Positions 1-8,899 of a stretch of 64,000 nt of DNA are shown here, one piece after another (position 1 is the first letter of the stretch; every line of letters starts with the position of its first letter). The DNA is taken from positions 1 through 64,000 of the forward strand of contig NZ_JALJRY010000015.1 of the NCBI RefSeq assembly GCF_024519455.1, in the 5' to 3' direction. The notes beneath the pieces were generated by a model. That model saw only the letters and a program-made list of their open reading frames with translations. It ran no database searches and was not told the DNA's origin. A program made the translations under genes and the position numbers. The DNA is from Streptomyces sp. STR69 (lineage in GTDB: Bacteria > Actinomycetota > Actinomycetes > Streptomycetales > Streptomycetaceae).

Positions 1-103
1 CCGCCGGGGGCAGGTCGAAGAGGTAGGGCGGGTTCGCGGTCGCCTCCGCGAAGGCCTGTGCGGCGGGTTCGAGGACGGGGCGGGGTGCGGTGCTGTCGGT
101 CAT
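1..103 (-). CDS. alpha/beta hydrolase, N-terminal fragment cut by window edge
   Basis: Only the first 34 codons are inside the window, reading leftward from an ATG at 103-101 that has a good GAGGAG ribosome site just upstream. The visible residues (start MTDSTAPRPVLEPAAQAF, then NPPYLFDLPP) look like the N-terminus of Streptomyces alpha/beta hydrolases of the Aes/lipase type. No catalytic residue is visible, so this rests on family resemblance. It is divergent from the MarR regulator and shares the promoter region that holds a 20-bp palindrome, so it is the likely target of that regulator. Confidence 0.55.
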   Translation of the reverse strand, partial: MTDSTAPRPVLEPAAQAFAEATANPPYLFDLPPA

Positions 104-189
104 GACGATCTCCTCGCAAGCGGGTGCCGCGGACGGGCCCGGTGGGGTCCGGGCCGGTGGTGCGGCACGAGGATGAGAGTAGCGTGCGA

Positions 190-209
190 TTAAGTCGTGC
201 ACAACTTAA
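190..209. promoter_or_regulatory. palindromic operator between hydrolase and MarR regulator
   Basis: TTAAGTCGTGCACAACTTAA matches its own reverse complement at 18 of 20 positions. It is AT-rich for this genome and sits between two divergent genes, 80 bp before the MarR start. MarR/OhrR proteins bind such sites as dimers, so autoregulation plus control of the hydrolase is the natural reading, but binding is inferred. Confidence 0.6.
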
Positions 210-288
210 GTGTGCTCGATAGAATCGACCGGACCCGAACGATAAGGTGGTGATTGCCCTGAAGAGCACCCGAACGAGGAGCCGCACC

Positions 289-744
289 ATGAGCCCAGCC
301 GCCGCGGAACCGGCCGAGGGATCGCTGCTCCTCGACGACCAGCTGTGCTTCGCGCTGTACGCGGCCTCCCGCGCGGTGACCGCCCGCTACCGGCCGCTGC
401 TCGACGAACTGGGCCTGACCTACCCGCAGTACCTCGTCATGCTCGTCCTCTGGGAACAGGACTCGATCTCCGTACGTGAACTGGGCGCCGCGCTCCAACT
501 GGAATCCAGCACGCTGTCCCCGCTGCTGAAGCGGCTGGAGGCGAACGGACTGCTGCGCCGCGAACGCCGGCGCGACGACGAGCGCTCGGTCGCCCTCCGG
601 CTCACCGACACCGGCGCGCGGATGCGGGAGCGGGCCGCCGCCGTACCCCTCGCGATCGGCGACGCGATGGGCCTGACCCCCGACCAGGACGCCCTGGCCA
701 AGCAGCTCCTCCGGCTGATCACGGCCAACGTCGCCGCCGGCTGA
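289..744 (+). CDS. MarR-family regulator, OhrR-like one-cysteine type
   Basis: This is a 151-residue winged-helix repressor. The core has the MarR pattern: an N-terminal dimerisation helix, then ISVRELGAALQLESSTLSPL as recognition region and a wing rich in Arg and Asp (RRERRRDDERSVALRLTD). Near the N-terminus LCFALYAASRAVTARYRPLL carries the single Cys that senses organic hydroperoxide in OhrR proteins. A GTG at 247 would add 14 residues, but the ATG at 289 has GAGGA eight bases upstream and fits the family better. OhrR regulators usually sit next to ohr; here the divergent partner is an alpha/beta hydrolase, so the inducer may differ. Family call is firm, redox sensing is inference. Confidence 0.85.
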   Translation: MSPAAAEPAEGSLLLDDQLCFALYAASRAVTARYRPLLDELGLTYPQYLVMLVLWEQDSISVRELGAALQLESSTLSPLLKRLEANGLLRRERRRDDERSVALRLTDTGARMRERAAAVPLAIGDAMGLTPDQDALAKQLLRLITANVAAG

Positions 745-1041
745 CCGGCCTCCCACCTGCGCGTTCATGCCCCGCGGAGCGGTGTGTCGTCGCCGCTGTT
801 CAGCTTAGTTTGCAGGTCCAACGGCATCTCCAGGACCGGGTCCCCGGTATACGGTCCGAAGCGATTTCCCGAAAGGAAATGGCTTACGTCAATGGAGATT
901 CAAGCCGTACAACCACGTCAGCCTCCGGGCCCCGGGACACGACTGACGGAGTCGGCACCGTCACCCCCGCCCTAGCCGCGCACGCCACGCGCAGTTCACT
1001 CCCGGTCAACCCGCCCCCGTACGACGACGTTTAGAGGTGCC
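745..1041 (+). promoter_or_regulatory. upstream region of the MFS exporter with inverted repeats
   Basis: No convincing gene is seen in these 297 bases. The region contains an inverted repeat ATTTCC-cgaaa-GGAAAT (864-880) and a wider GGACCG...CGGTCC pair (833-857) around GGTATACGG. Either could be an operator for the exporter downstream. The regulator is not identified; the TetR gene at 2759-3394 is a candidate by proximity only. Confidence 0.35.
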
Positions 1042-2673
1042 ATGCCGACCCTGGTCTCCGAAGTCTCGCCTCCGTCCCCCCAGCCGGACTCCCCGTCCCG
1101 CCACGTCACCGCCACCATCCTGCTGGCCTGCCTGGGAGTCTTCGTCTCCTACCTGCCGGTCGTCGGTGTGTCGGTGGCGCTTCCGGTGATCCAGCAGGCG
1201 CTGGACGCCTCCACCACCGGGCTCCAGTGGATCACCGACGCGTTCATCCTCCCGACCGCCGCCCTGCTCCTGACCTGCGGTGTCATCGGTGACCTCTTCG
1301 GCCGCAAGAAGATGTACCTGATCGGCCTGGCGCTGTCCTGCGTCGGCTGTCTCGTCGCCCTCACCGCGCACAGCGTCGTCCAGGTCTGCGTCGGCCAGGC
1401 CCTCACCGGGGTCGGCACCGCCGCACTGCTCCCCGCCACCCTCGGCCTGATCAGCCACGTCTGCCCCGACCACCGCAAGCGGGCCGGTGCGATAGCCCTG
1501 TGGACGGCCGCCCTCGGCCTCGGCCTGACCCTGGGCCCCCTCTTCAACGGCCTGATCGTCGAACACGCCAGCTGGCGCTGGATCTTCCTGCCCACCCTGG
1601 CCATCGGCGCCCTCACGATCCTGGTCGGCGTCTTCGTCCTGGTCGACTCCCGCTCCGACCGCGAACGCCACCTCGACATCCCCGGCCAACTCCTCGCGAT
1701 CGTCGCCATCACCAGCATCGTCTACGGCGTCATCGAGGGCGGCGGCGCTCCGGGCTGGAGCTCGGCGGAGGTCGTGACCGCGTTCGTCGTGGCCGCCCTC
1801 GCACTGCCGGCCTTCGTGGTCGTCGAACTGCGCTCCCGCTGCCCGATGTTGGACATGCGCCTGTTCACGTCCAAGGCGTTCTCCGGGGCCGCGTTCGTCA
1901 TGGCGCTCACGCTGTTCGCCCAGGTCGGTCTGGTCTTCTCGCTCAGCGAGTACTTCGGCCTGGTCCACCACGCCTCGACCTGGGACATCAGGGTGCGCCT
2001 GATCGCGCTCAACGGCTTCACCGTCGTCCTCGGCCCGGTCGTCGGCCGGCTGATGCACCGCTTCTCGCCCGGCCTCGTGCTGGTGACCGGCCTGCTCGTC
2101 GGCGGTATCGGGGCGCTCCTGGTGAACCTCTTCGACGCCGGCACCGGCACAGGCGAAGCGGTCCTCGTCATCGCGGTGCTCGGCCTCGGTATCGCGCTCG
2201 CCATGGCCCCGATCACCACGATCGCCATGAACAGCCTGCCGCGCCGCCTCGGCAGCACCGCCGGCGCCGCCAACAGCGCGCTCCGCCAGATCGGCAGCGC
2301 CCTGGGCCCGGCCATCTTCGGCGTCATCCTCACCAACCGCACCCTGGAAACCCTGCCCGGCCACGTCGCCGCGTCCGGCCTGGGCCCGGCCGACCAGGGC
2401 CAGGTCATCGGCACGGTGAACGGCGTCGGCATCCAGGCGGGCGCCTTCCTGCACCTCAACTCCGGCGAGGCGACCGGCCGGGCCCTGGCCGCCTACGGGG
2501 CGAGCTTCACCGACGCACTGCACACCTGCGCCCTCGTCGGCGGAGTCGGCATGCTCGTTGCAGCCGCCGTGGCCCTCGTGACGATCGGCATCCGCGCCCG
2601 CGCTCCGCACACGGAGCCCGCTGTAGCGACACAACCGGCCGCCGGGGCAACGGCCGTTGGTGAGACCGGCTGA
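1042..2673 (+). CDS. MFS drug exporter, DHA2 (EmrB/QacA) type, 14 TM
   Basis: This 543-residue polytopic membrane protein has the drug:H+ antiporter layout. The first helices hold VALPVIQQALDAS and QWITDAFILPTAALLLTCG, followed by the MFS loop GDLFGRKKMY (motif A). Motif C-like GLGLTLGPLFNG lies in helix 5, and the length fits 14 helices. It would export a hydrophobic or drug-like molecule across the cytoplasmic membrane using proton gradient; the substrate cannot be told. The ATG is preceded by AGAGGTG. A strong hairpin follows directly after the stop codon, and a TetR regulator lies convergently just beyond it, a common arrangement for regulated efflux pumps. Confidence 0.85.
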   Translation: MPTLVSEVSPPSPQPDSPSRHVTATILLACLGVFVSYLPVVGVSVALPVIQQALDASTTGLQWITDAFILPTAALLLTCGVIGDLFGRKKMYLIGLALSCVGCLVALTAHSVVQVCVGQALTGVGTAALLPATLGLISHVCPDHRKRAGAIALWTAALGLGLTLGPLFNGLIVEHASWRWIFLPTLAIGALTILVGVFVLVDSRSDRERHLDIPGQLLAIVAITSIVYGVIEGGGAPGWSSAEVVTAFVVAALALPAFVVVELRSRCPMLDMRLFTSKAFSGAAFVMALTLFAQVGLVFSLSEYFGLVHHASTWDIRVRLIALNGFTVVLGPVVGRLMHRFSPGLVLVTGLLVGGIGALLVNLFDAGTGTGEAVLVIAVLGLGIALAMAPITTIAMNSLPRRLGSTAGAANSALRQIGSALGPAIFGVILTNRTLETLPGHVAASGLGPADQGQVIGTVNGVGIQAGAFLHLNSGEATGRALAAYGASFTDALHTCALVGGVGMLVAAAVALVTIGIRARAPHTEPAVATQPAAGATAVGETG

Positions 2674-2689
2674 CCAACGACCGCTGCTC

Positions 2690-2737
2690 CAGGGGTGGTT
2701 GGCCCTCGGCTACGACACCGACGGCCAACCACCCCTG
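2690..2737. terminator. bidirectional hairpin terminator between MFS and TetR genes
   Basis: CAGGGGTGGTTGGCC (2690-2704) pairs perfectly with GGCCAACCACCCCTG (2723-2737), giving a 15-bp stem with an 18-nt loop. It lies between convergent stop codons at 2673 and 2759, so it can serve both transcripts. There is no T-run, as is usual in Streptomyces. Confidence 0.8.
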
Positions 2738-2758
2738 CCGTACGGTCCGTTGGGCGGG

Positions 2759-3394
2759 TCAGTCGGAGGCGCCGTCGTTCTCCAGCGCGGGGGCGAGGAG
2801 ATGACAGAGTGAGTCGGCCAACAGCCGCAGCGGGTCGGCGGTTTCCAAGGGCCACTCGACGGCGATCCAGGCGGAGAAGAACGACTCGGTCTGCAGTACG
2901 GCCATCAGCGCACGCTGCCGGGCCTCCGCGGGGTCCACGCCCCGCCACCGCGCGTAGTCACCGACCAGCATCCCGACATACCGCTCGTGCGCCTCGACGT
3001 ACTGCGTCCGGCCGTCGCCCAGGCTGCGCAGCGCCGTCGGGGCCGCCGCGTTGGCGACGCGACGGATGGGCGCCATCTCGCGCCAGCGGTCCGCCGCCCC
3101 CTCCAGCCACGCCCGGATGTCCGCCGGCGTCCACCGGGGCAGCGCGGCCAGCTCGCCGTAGGCCTCGCCCATCAGGCCGTACAGGCGCTCGACCAGCGCG
3201 TCCACGATCTCGGCCTTGCCGGGGAAGTGGGCGTAGACCGTCACCCGGGTCACCCCCGCTGCCTGGGCGATGTCCTCCATCCGCGCTTCGAGAAAGGGCT
3301 TCTCGGTGAACACCGTGACGGCCGCTTCGAGCAGTCGGCGATGGGTGAGGATCTTCTGCTCTTCGCGCAGGTTCCTGCGGGGCGTCGGCTCCAT
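2759..3394 (-). CDS. TetR-family transcriptional regulator
   Basis: A 211-residue repressor. Residues about 14-60 form the TetR N-terminal HTH: THRRLLEAAVTVFTEKPFLE, then MEDIAQAAGVTRVTVYAHFPGK with the usual V-YxHFxxK recognition pattern. The rest is a helical ligand-binding and dimer domain without a recognisable subfamily. The start is uncertain: ATG 3394 is chosen, but ATG 3412 lies six bases after a TATAGT box and could be a leaderless start. It is convergent with the MFS pump, which it may control, though its own operator is not obvious. Confidence 0.85.
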   Translation of the reverse strand: MEPTPRRNLREEQKILTHRRLLEAAVTVFTEKPFLEARMEDIAQAAGVTRVTVYAHFPGKAEIVDALVERLYGLMGEAYGELAALPRWTPADIRAWLEGAADRWREMAPIRRVANAAAPTALRSLGDGRTQYVEAHERYVGMLVGDYARWRGVDPAEARQRALMAVLQTESFFSAWIAVEWPLETADPLRLLADSLCHLLAPALENDGASD

Positions 3395-3536
3395 CCGCCC
3401 AGTCTCTTGCATGACGCGACTATACGGCGGGTGGGGCGCGGTCCGTTGACCGATGTTGCCCTGACCTGGTGTTTCCCCGGGGCAGGCACTGCCGTGGGCA
3501 TGTCGGAAGCCTTGGTGTCCCGCCCCCTCACCACGC

Positions 3537-4502
3537 CTACGACATGCGAAACGGCTTGTAGATCTGCCAGAGCGCTGACGCTGCCATGGCCGACTGGCCA
3601 AGGGAGTTGGGGTGTGCGGCCATGGTGTTCGCGGCGGGGCTGAGGGACTCGATCCACCGTTCGGCGCGGGGTCGGCACATGTCGTGGCCGATCGTCGGCG
3701 TATAGGTGTCCGCGAAGGACGTACCGGCCCCGGCGGCCACCGCCTGACGCGCCAGTGCCCGGTTGGCCTTCTTCGTAGTGTCCCGCAGATAGGCGAAGTC
3801 GCCCTTGGCGAAAGGGACTTCGGGGCAGGAGACGCCGTCGTCGGGGAAGAGCGCGGGATACCCGACGACGATCATCTTCGCGTGCGGGCTGCGCCGCCTG
3901 ATGTCGGCGAGCACGTCATGGACGCGTCCCTCCATGGTGGCGACGCGTTCCTCCAGTACGTCCTTGCCGTCCGCCGTGAAGTACCGCTCGCACGGGCTGC
4001 CGTCCCGGTCGGAGGAGGCGAGGCGCGCGCAGGTGGCGAGCACACCGGAGAAGCCCACGTCATTGCCGCCCAGCGTCAGGGTGACGAGTTTCGTGTCGGG
4101 GGTGAGGGCGTCGATCTGGGGAGGCTTGCTGCCCCGGGCGTTCCAGAAGTCGTGCGTGGTGGCACCGCTGCAGGTGACGTCCTTGAAGGTGTGGCGCGGC
4201 CCGACGGCGGCGAAGAACCTGGCGATCAGACTGGGGTAACTGCCGCTCGTACGGTCGCACTCCGCGTCCTTCACCCCGACCAGTCCGGCGCCGGAGGCGT
4301 AGGAGTCGCCGAGCGCGACGTAGGGGGAACCGCTGCCGGCGCTGGCCACCGAGGTCTCGGCCGACGCGGACACGGTCGAGATCGGGGTCGCCGTCGGCGC
4401 GCTCAGCGTGAACGTGGCGGCCGAGATGACCACAACTGCCGCGGCGGTACGGCGGTTTCGCGACCGTCGGCCAGCGGAATAGGGTAATCCGGAAAAGGGC
4501 AC
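3537..4502 (-). CDS. secreted SGNH/GDSL hydrolase (esterase or lipase)
   Basis: This 321-residue protein has the SGNH blocks in order. Block I is YVALGDSYASGAGL with the catalytic Ser, block II is the Gly of DVTCSGATTHDF, block III is LTLGGNDVGFSG, and block V is AAHPNSLGQSAMA with the catalytic His. A basic N-terminus followed by a hydrophobic Ala/Val stretch (about residues 19-45) is a signal peptide, so it acts outside the cell. Conserved Cys pairs match the secreted Streptomyces SGNH lipases. The GTG start has GGAGG just upstream. Codon 6 is TTA (4487-4485), so translation should depend on the bldA tRNA and be linked to development. Substrate (lipid or polysaccharide ester) is unknown. 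Confidence 0.87.
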   Translation of the reverse strand: MPFSGLPYSAGRRSRNRRTAAAVVVISAATFTLSAPTATPISTVSASAETSVASAGSGSPYVALGDSYASGAGLVGVKDAECDRTSGSYPSLIARFFAAVGPRHTFKDVTCSGATTHDFWNARGSKPPQIDALTPDTKLVTLTLGGNDVGFSGVLATCARLASSDRDGSPCERYFTADGKDVLEERVATMEGRVHDVLADIRRRSPHAKMIVVGYPALFPDDGVSCPEVPFAKGDFAYLRDTTKKANRALARQAVAAGAGTSFADTYTPTIGHDMCRPRAERWIESLSPAANTMAAHPNSLGQSAMAASALWQIYKPFRMS

Positions 4503-4690
4503 AACGCCTCCGCGCTCTCGTGGAATGGGATCGACCCGGCGTGCTGTACTGCCGGCGCCGCGGCCTACCGGAGAGCGGGCGGCCGGCTCCGTCGAGGGGC
4601 CGCGCGCTTTCTCGATGTGATCGAGGCTATGGCGGGGGCGGGGCGCCGTCCTCGTGCCGCGGGACGATCACCGGGTCCAACCGGAGATAG

Positions 4691-4724
4691 AGAGCGCTGT
4701 CGTGTCAGCCGTGGTGAGCGCTCT
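4691..4724 (-). terminator. hairpin across the 3' end of the PEP-mutase family gene
   Basis: AGAGCGCT (4691-4698) and AGCGCTCT (4717-4724) form a perfect 8-bp stem flanking the stop codon of the minus-strand gene. The position suggests a weak terminator; there is no T-tract. Confidence 0.35.
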
Positions 4725-5559
4725 GTGATCCCTGGAGATTGCGGGTGAGCAGTTCGACGGACTGCGGTACGCCGACTCCGGTGTCCCCCGTCTCCGGGAG
4801 CCGTCCGTCGGTCACCTTGAGGTCGGTCAGAGCCCTGTCCATCGCCTCGTGCGCGGCGAAGAGGCAGGGGGTGCTGTAGATCGCGACGTCGACGCCGAGT
4901 TCCGCCAACTCGCCCAGGGACAAACGGGGGGAGCGGCCGCCGGCGATCTGGTTGAAGAGCAGCGGCTTGTCGCCGATGGAGTCGCGGATCCGGCGGATCG
5001 CGTCGACGTCTCGCACCCCGTCCACCAGCACCACATCGGCTTCGGTGGCGGCGAGCGCCTTGGCACGCGTGAGGATCTCGGCCTCGTCGGTCGCGTCGGT
5101 CCGTGCGACCACGGTGAGATCGGTGGTCCGGCAGGCCAGCACACGTTCGAGTTTGTCGAGGTACTCGTCGAGCGGGAGGAGCTGCTTGCCCGCCACATGA
5201 CCGCACCGGCGCGGGCGCTTCTGGTCCTCCAGGATCACCCCCGAGGCACCGGCCCGCTCCAGCCGCCGTACGACATGACAGGCCACCTCCGGGTCGCCGT
5301 AGCCGTCGTCGATGTCCACCAGCAGGTGATGGCGGGGGAAGGCCCAGCGGAGGCGTTCCGTGAAGGCCACGATGTCCGGCCACGCGATGAAACCGATGTC
5401 CGGCAGGCCGTAGAAGGACGCCGCGAATCCGAACCCGGAGACGAAGAGGCCGTCGTAGTGCTGGGCGGCGATCGACGCCGAGTACATGTCGTACACGCCG
5501 ATCAGAGGAGTCGTGCCGGTAGCGGTGATCGCGCTGCGCAGTGCGCTGCCGTGAGGCAT
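4705..5559 (-). CDS. isocitrate lyase/PEP mutase superfamily enzyme
   Basis: A 284-residue TIM-barrel enzyme of the PEP mutase/isocitrate lyase superfamily, which makes or breaks C-C or P-C bonds in small 2-oxo acids with Mg2+. Visible signatures are the substrate loop LVDIDDGYGDP (Mg-binding Asp residues), the helix ERAGASGVILEDQ followed by KRPRRCGH in place of the usual KKCGH active-site motif, VVARTDA, and ADVVLVDGVRD. It lacks the pattern of a true isocitrate lyase and is too short for one. There is no phosphonate gene next to it, so phosphonate synthesis is not supported; oxaloacetate-type lyase or methylisocitrate-lyase-like activity is equally possible. ATG start with AGAGGA upstream. 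Divergent from the LD-carboxypeptidase gene. Confidence 0.75.
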   Translation of the reverse strand: MPHGSALRSAITATGTTPLIGVYDMYSASIAAQHYDGLFVSGFGFAASFYGLPDIGFIAWPDIVAFTERLRWAFPRHHLLVDIDDGYGDPEVACHVVRRLERAGASGVILEDQKRPRRCGHVAGKQLLPLDEYLDKLERVLACRTTDLTVVARTDATDEAEILTRAKALAATEADVVLVDGVRDVDAIRRIRDSIGDKPLLFNQIAGGRSPRLSLGELAELGVDVAIYSTPCLFAAHEAMDRALTDLKVTDGRLPETGDTGVGVPQSVELLTRNLQGSQSAHHG

Positions 5560-5715
5560 TGAACGGGTCCTCTTGTCTTGTGCGGTAGCTGTGATGTGCG
5601 CTTACGCAACGACCGTTATGTTTTTGGGGTTACGCGGGTGTCGGCGGGTACCCGCGGGTAGCGGCCGCTCGGTAAATGGGTGGCGTGGTGTTGTGGGAGT
5701 CGGGACACTCCCTCG

Positions 5716-6756
5716 GTGACCCGTACCGTGCTGCCTCAACTGCTTCGGCCTCGTGCTCTGGTGCCGGGGGATCTCGTCGTCATCGCGTCGCTGTCCGGAC
5801 CGCTGCACGCCGTCTACGAGCCGGACCTTGAGCAGGCGGTGGTCGTGCTGGAGCGGATGGGGTTTCGGGTGCGGCGGGCGCCGCTTCTCCAGGCAGGGCG
5901 GCAGCGTTGGTGGAGTGCGGCGCGGCCTGCGGAGATCGCCGAGGAGTTCAATGGCCTCCTGCGTGATCCCGAGGTGCGGGCGATCGTCGCGCACGACGGT
6001 GGTCAGACGGTGCTCGGTTACCTCGACCTGATCGACTTCGAGGCGGTCGTCGCCGATCCCAAGCCGGTCCTCGGCTACAGCGACATCTCGCTGCTGCATC
6101 TGGTGCTCTACGCGCGCACCGGGTTGGTCGGTTTCCACGCCGACCTGGCTACCCCCGGACTCGGCGGGCACTGGCAGGCCGTACCCGCAGCGCGCCAAGT
6201 GGTCCTTGAACAGCTCTACTTGAGGCTGCTGACCGGCGACGAGGCGATCGGTGCGCTGCCGGCCACTCCGTCGTGGGAGTGCTGGCGTGCCGGTCGCACC
6301 GAGGGCCCGCTGATCGGCGGGGGGATCAACCGCATCGTGCTCGCGCAGGCGACGCCGTACGCGCTGCCGCTCGAACGGTTCGACGGCGCCGTGCTGTTCT
6401 GGGAGGAGACGGGTGGCCAGGCGGCGTATGTGTGGAGCTATCTGCAGGTGCTGCGGCACTGCGGCATCCTCGACCGGATCTCCGGCATGGTCGTGGGCGT
6501 CCCGCACGAGATCGACGGGCTCGGGGCGCCTGGCGGCGAATCCCCGACCCTGCGCGAGATGGTTCTCGATGTCCTCGGCGACCGTGACATCCCGGTCCTG
6601 GGCAACGTCGAGTTCGGGCATGCCGGGCCGAATCTGCCGATGCCGGTCGGTGTCCGTGCCCAACTGGACGCCGGGCAGCGGACGTTGTCGTTGCTCGAAT
6701 CGGCTGTCGTCGCTTCTCAGGCCGATGGCTCGTCCGCCGCGAGGTCCGAGGGGTGA
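5716..6756 (+). CDS. LD-carboxypeptidase / MccF-like peptidase S66
   Basis: A serine peptidase of about 346 residues from family S66, which trims L,D-linked peptides of peptidoglycan or inactivates microcin-C-like nucleotide peptides. The N-terminal domain starts LRPRALVPGDLVVIASLSGP; IVAHDGGQTVLGYLDLID and PVLGYSDISLLHLVLY carry the nucleophile Ser. The C-terminal domain has WEETGG and NVEFGHAGPNLPMPVG with the catalytic Glu and His. It is cytoplasmic, with no signal peptide. The start is uncertain: the frame is open from 5680, but GTG 5716 begins the family-like sequence. A GGGAGT...ACTCCC inverted repeat sits directly in front of it. Confidence 0.85.
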   Translation: MTRTVLPQLLRPRALVPGDLVVIASLSGPLHAVYEPDLEQAVVVLERMGFRVRRAPLLQAGRQRWWSAARPAEIAEEFNGLLRDPEVRAIVAHDGGQTVLGYLDLIDFEAVVADPKPVLGYSDISLLHLVLYARTGLVGFHADLATPGLGGHWQAVPAARQVVLEQLYLRLLTGDEAIGALPATPSWECWRAGRTEGPLIGGGINRIVLAQATPYALPLERFDGAVLFWEETGGQAAYVWSYLQVLRHCGILDRISGMVVGVPHEIDGLGAPGGESPTLREMVLDVLGDRDIPVLGNVEFGHAGPNLPMPVGVRAQLDAGQRTLSLLESAVVASQADGSSAARSEG

Positions 6757-6763
6757 CGATGTC

Positions 6764-7585
6764 TCAGTCCAACTCGGCCCACGCGGCCACGAGTTCCGGG
6801 ACGTAGACCGTTGCCTGAACCTCCGTGCAGGCGCGTGACATGCGGGCGCGCAGGGTGTCGAGGTCCGCTTCCCTGGCGGTGGTGATTCCGCCGCGCTCCA
6901 TCACCGGCAGCAGACTGCGCGCCGACTCGGCGATCAGGGTCACCGCGGCCGAGTCGGGCCCGCCGGTGGGCACGGCGACCGCCACCCGGGGCTCGGGCAG
7001 GCCCGAAAGCCTTAGCACATGGGCCAGTTGCTCACCCATGTCAGGGTTGCGGCCCCCTTCCCTGAGCGCCGCGCTGATCCAGCCCACGGTCTCCGTCACC
7101 AGGGGTACTTCGGGGACGGCGCGCGTCCTTGAGATGTTGAAGTCCTGGAAGGTGATGACGCCACCAGGGCGCACCAACCGTGTCAGTCCTTTCACGACCG
7201 CTGCCGGATCGTCGAGGTGAATCAGGATCAGCCGCCCCACCACGGCGTCGAAGAGCCCGGTTGTGCGGAGGTCGGAGAGATCGTCCTGTTCGAAGGTGAC
7301 GTTTCCGAAGGAGGACGCCGCCGCGTTGGCGCGTGCGCGCTCCAGGACCACCGGTTCCATGTCGACGCCGAGGACCCGACCGCTCGGGCCGACGATCCGC
7401 GCGGCGCAGAGCGACACCTCACCCGTACCGCAGCCGACGTCGAGGACACGCATTCCCTCCTTCAACCCCGCGGTCCGCAAAAGGTATTCGCTGTGGCGGT
7501 CGTAGAGAGAGGCCTGTATTCCGAGCCTGTCCGCCTCCTCCGAGCTATTTCCCATGACATAGGAACCCGGGTCCGTCTCTGCCAT
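6764..7585 (-). CDS. class I SAM-dependent methyltransferase
   Basis: A 273-residue methyltransferase with the Rossmann SAM-binding motifs: motif I VLDVGCGTGEVSLCAA (about residues 48-63), motif II VLGVDMEPVVLERAR, post-motif FEQDDLSDL, and LVRPGGVITFQDFN. The N-terminus YVMGNSSEEADRLGIQA is typical of actinobacterial UbiE/Methyltransf_11-type small-molecule enzymes. The acceptor is unknown. The gene stands convergent to the LD-carboxypeptidase with seven bases between stop codons, and no biosynthetic partner is adjacent. The ATG has GGA near by. Confident as a methyltransferase, no finer. Confidence 0.85.
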   Translation of the reverse strand: MAETDPGSYVMGNSSEEADRLGIQASLYDRHSEYLLRTAGLKEGMRVLDVGCGTGEVSLCAARIVGPSGRVLGVDMEPVVLERARANAAASSFGNVTFEQDDLSDLRTTGLFDAVVGRLILIHLDDPAAVVKGLTRLVRPGGVITFQDFNISRTRAVPEVPLVTETVGWISAALREGGRNPDMGEQLAHVLRLSGLPEPRVAVAVPTGGPDSAAVTLIAESARSLLPVMERGGITTAREADLDTLRARMSRACTEVQATVYVPELVAAWAELD

Positions 7586-7737
7586 TCCTGATCCGTTCCA
7601 TCGTTTATGGGGTGTCCTGAACGCGGCACGTCATCAACTACGGAGTGTAGGAATCGGGCGGTGGGCGGTCTTCGGCGTGACCATGGAGTGATCGGGCGGT
7701 TCTTTGTGGATTCCACAGTCGAGGTCAGCTGGTGACG

Positions 7738-8899
7738 TCAGCTCGTGATGCCGACGACCGAGCGCAGGAGGCCGTCGAAGGTGCGCGGGTCGGTGCCGGT
7801 GAGCTTGTGCCACTGGCCGAGCCGGTAGGCCACGGTGTTGGGGTGGACCCGGAGCGCGTCGGCGGCGTGCGCGAGCGACAGCCCGGCGTCGGCGAACGCG
7901 AGGACGGTTTCGGCCAGTTGGGGCTGCTCGCCCGCGACCCGGCGGACCTCGGTGAACAGCGGAAGCAGCCGGTCCCGGCTGTCGACGAGGCTCGCCCGCA
8001 GCCAGGCGTCCTCGAACGACGTGGCACGGCCGCCCTGTTCGGCCACCACGAGGGCGCGCTCGGCGTCACTGATGCTCATCTCCGCGCCGGCCAGCCCGGG
8101 CCGTACGAGGCCGACGCCCACGAGAGCGTCGTCGCCGCCCAGCTTGACCACGCGGGTGACGAGGTCGGCCGGTCGCTTCGCTGTGTGACGGCGACCATCA
8201 GCTGTCCGCTCAGGCCGCAGGAGACCTTTCCGGCGACCTGCTGTGCCGCACGCTGCAACAGACCGAGGCGCCCTTCCGCGGCCCACACGGCGGCCGTCGT
8301 GCACAGGGCCTGGAACTCGCCGTCCGGGTCGAAGCCCAGTTCACGGGCGATCTCGGCGGTGTGTTCGCGGGGCTCCCCGCCGGTGCGGAGCAGTTCCAGG
8401 AAGCGCTGGCGCAGACCGGCCTCGCGTCCGTACCGTGCCCCGGCCTCGTCCGCGTAGACGTCCGCGACGACACCGCTCATCGCCTGGACCCACAACCACA
8501 GCGGCGCGACCAGCTCGATCGCGGTGTCCTCGGCCGCCGTACCGCGCGCCGCGGCCCGCAGCTCGTCCCACAGCCGGCGGGAGACGAGATGGAAGGTCGC
8601 GAGCACGTCCTGGACGGGCAGACCGTAGTACGCCCTTCTGCGGGACGCGGTCTGCACTCCAGCAGGTCTTCGGCCGTCGGTTCCACATCGAGGGCGAGGC
8701 CGCGCAGCACATAGCCGAGGCGGACCCGTACCGTCCTGCGCTGCTCGGCGAGCGGCATCGCCGCGTAGGAAGGGATCTGGCGTCTGATGTCGTCGGTGAG
8801 CTCGACGCTGAGTTCGTCGAGCCGGGACTGCAGCGATTCGCACAGCAGACGAAGCGGATGCCCGACCGGTCGTACCGCGGAGGATGTCACGCCCGACAC
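7738..8899 (-). pseudogene. PucR/CdaR-type HTH regulator broken by two frameshifts
   Basis: Three reading frames together make one regulator of about 385 residues. The N-terminus (from ATG 8899, HPLRLLCESLQSRLDELSVE) runs to about 8657. A shift between 8657 and 8637 leads into YYGLPVQDVLATFHLVSRRL, which continues to about 8185. A second shift near 8170-8185 leads into ADLVTRVVKLGGDDALVGVG and the C-terminal PucR HTH (LSLAHAADALRVHPNTVAYR, about 7830-7880), ending at 7738. Family proteins have this order: a helical sensor region and a C-terminal HTH that binds DNA. Neither shift lies in a long homopolymer, so real mutation is plausible, but sequencing error cannot be excluded from one read of the sequence. 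Confidence 0.8.

Noticed and set aside
1006..2634. A 542-codon minus-strand frame opposite the MFS gene
   Set aside because: Asp/Glu/Gly/Gln-rich shadow of a GC-rich gene, without motifs; the plus strand encodes a clear transporter.
4705..5559. Phosphonate natural-product cluster
   Set aside because: Only one PEP-mutase-superfamily gene, no decarboxylase, transaminase or other phosphonate enzyme near, and the motif is not that of a confirmed PEP mutase.
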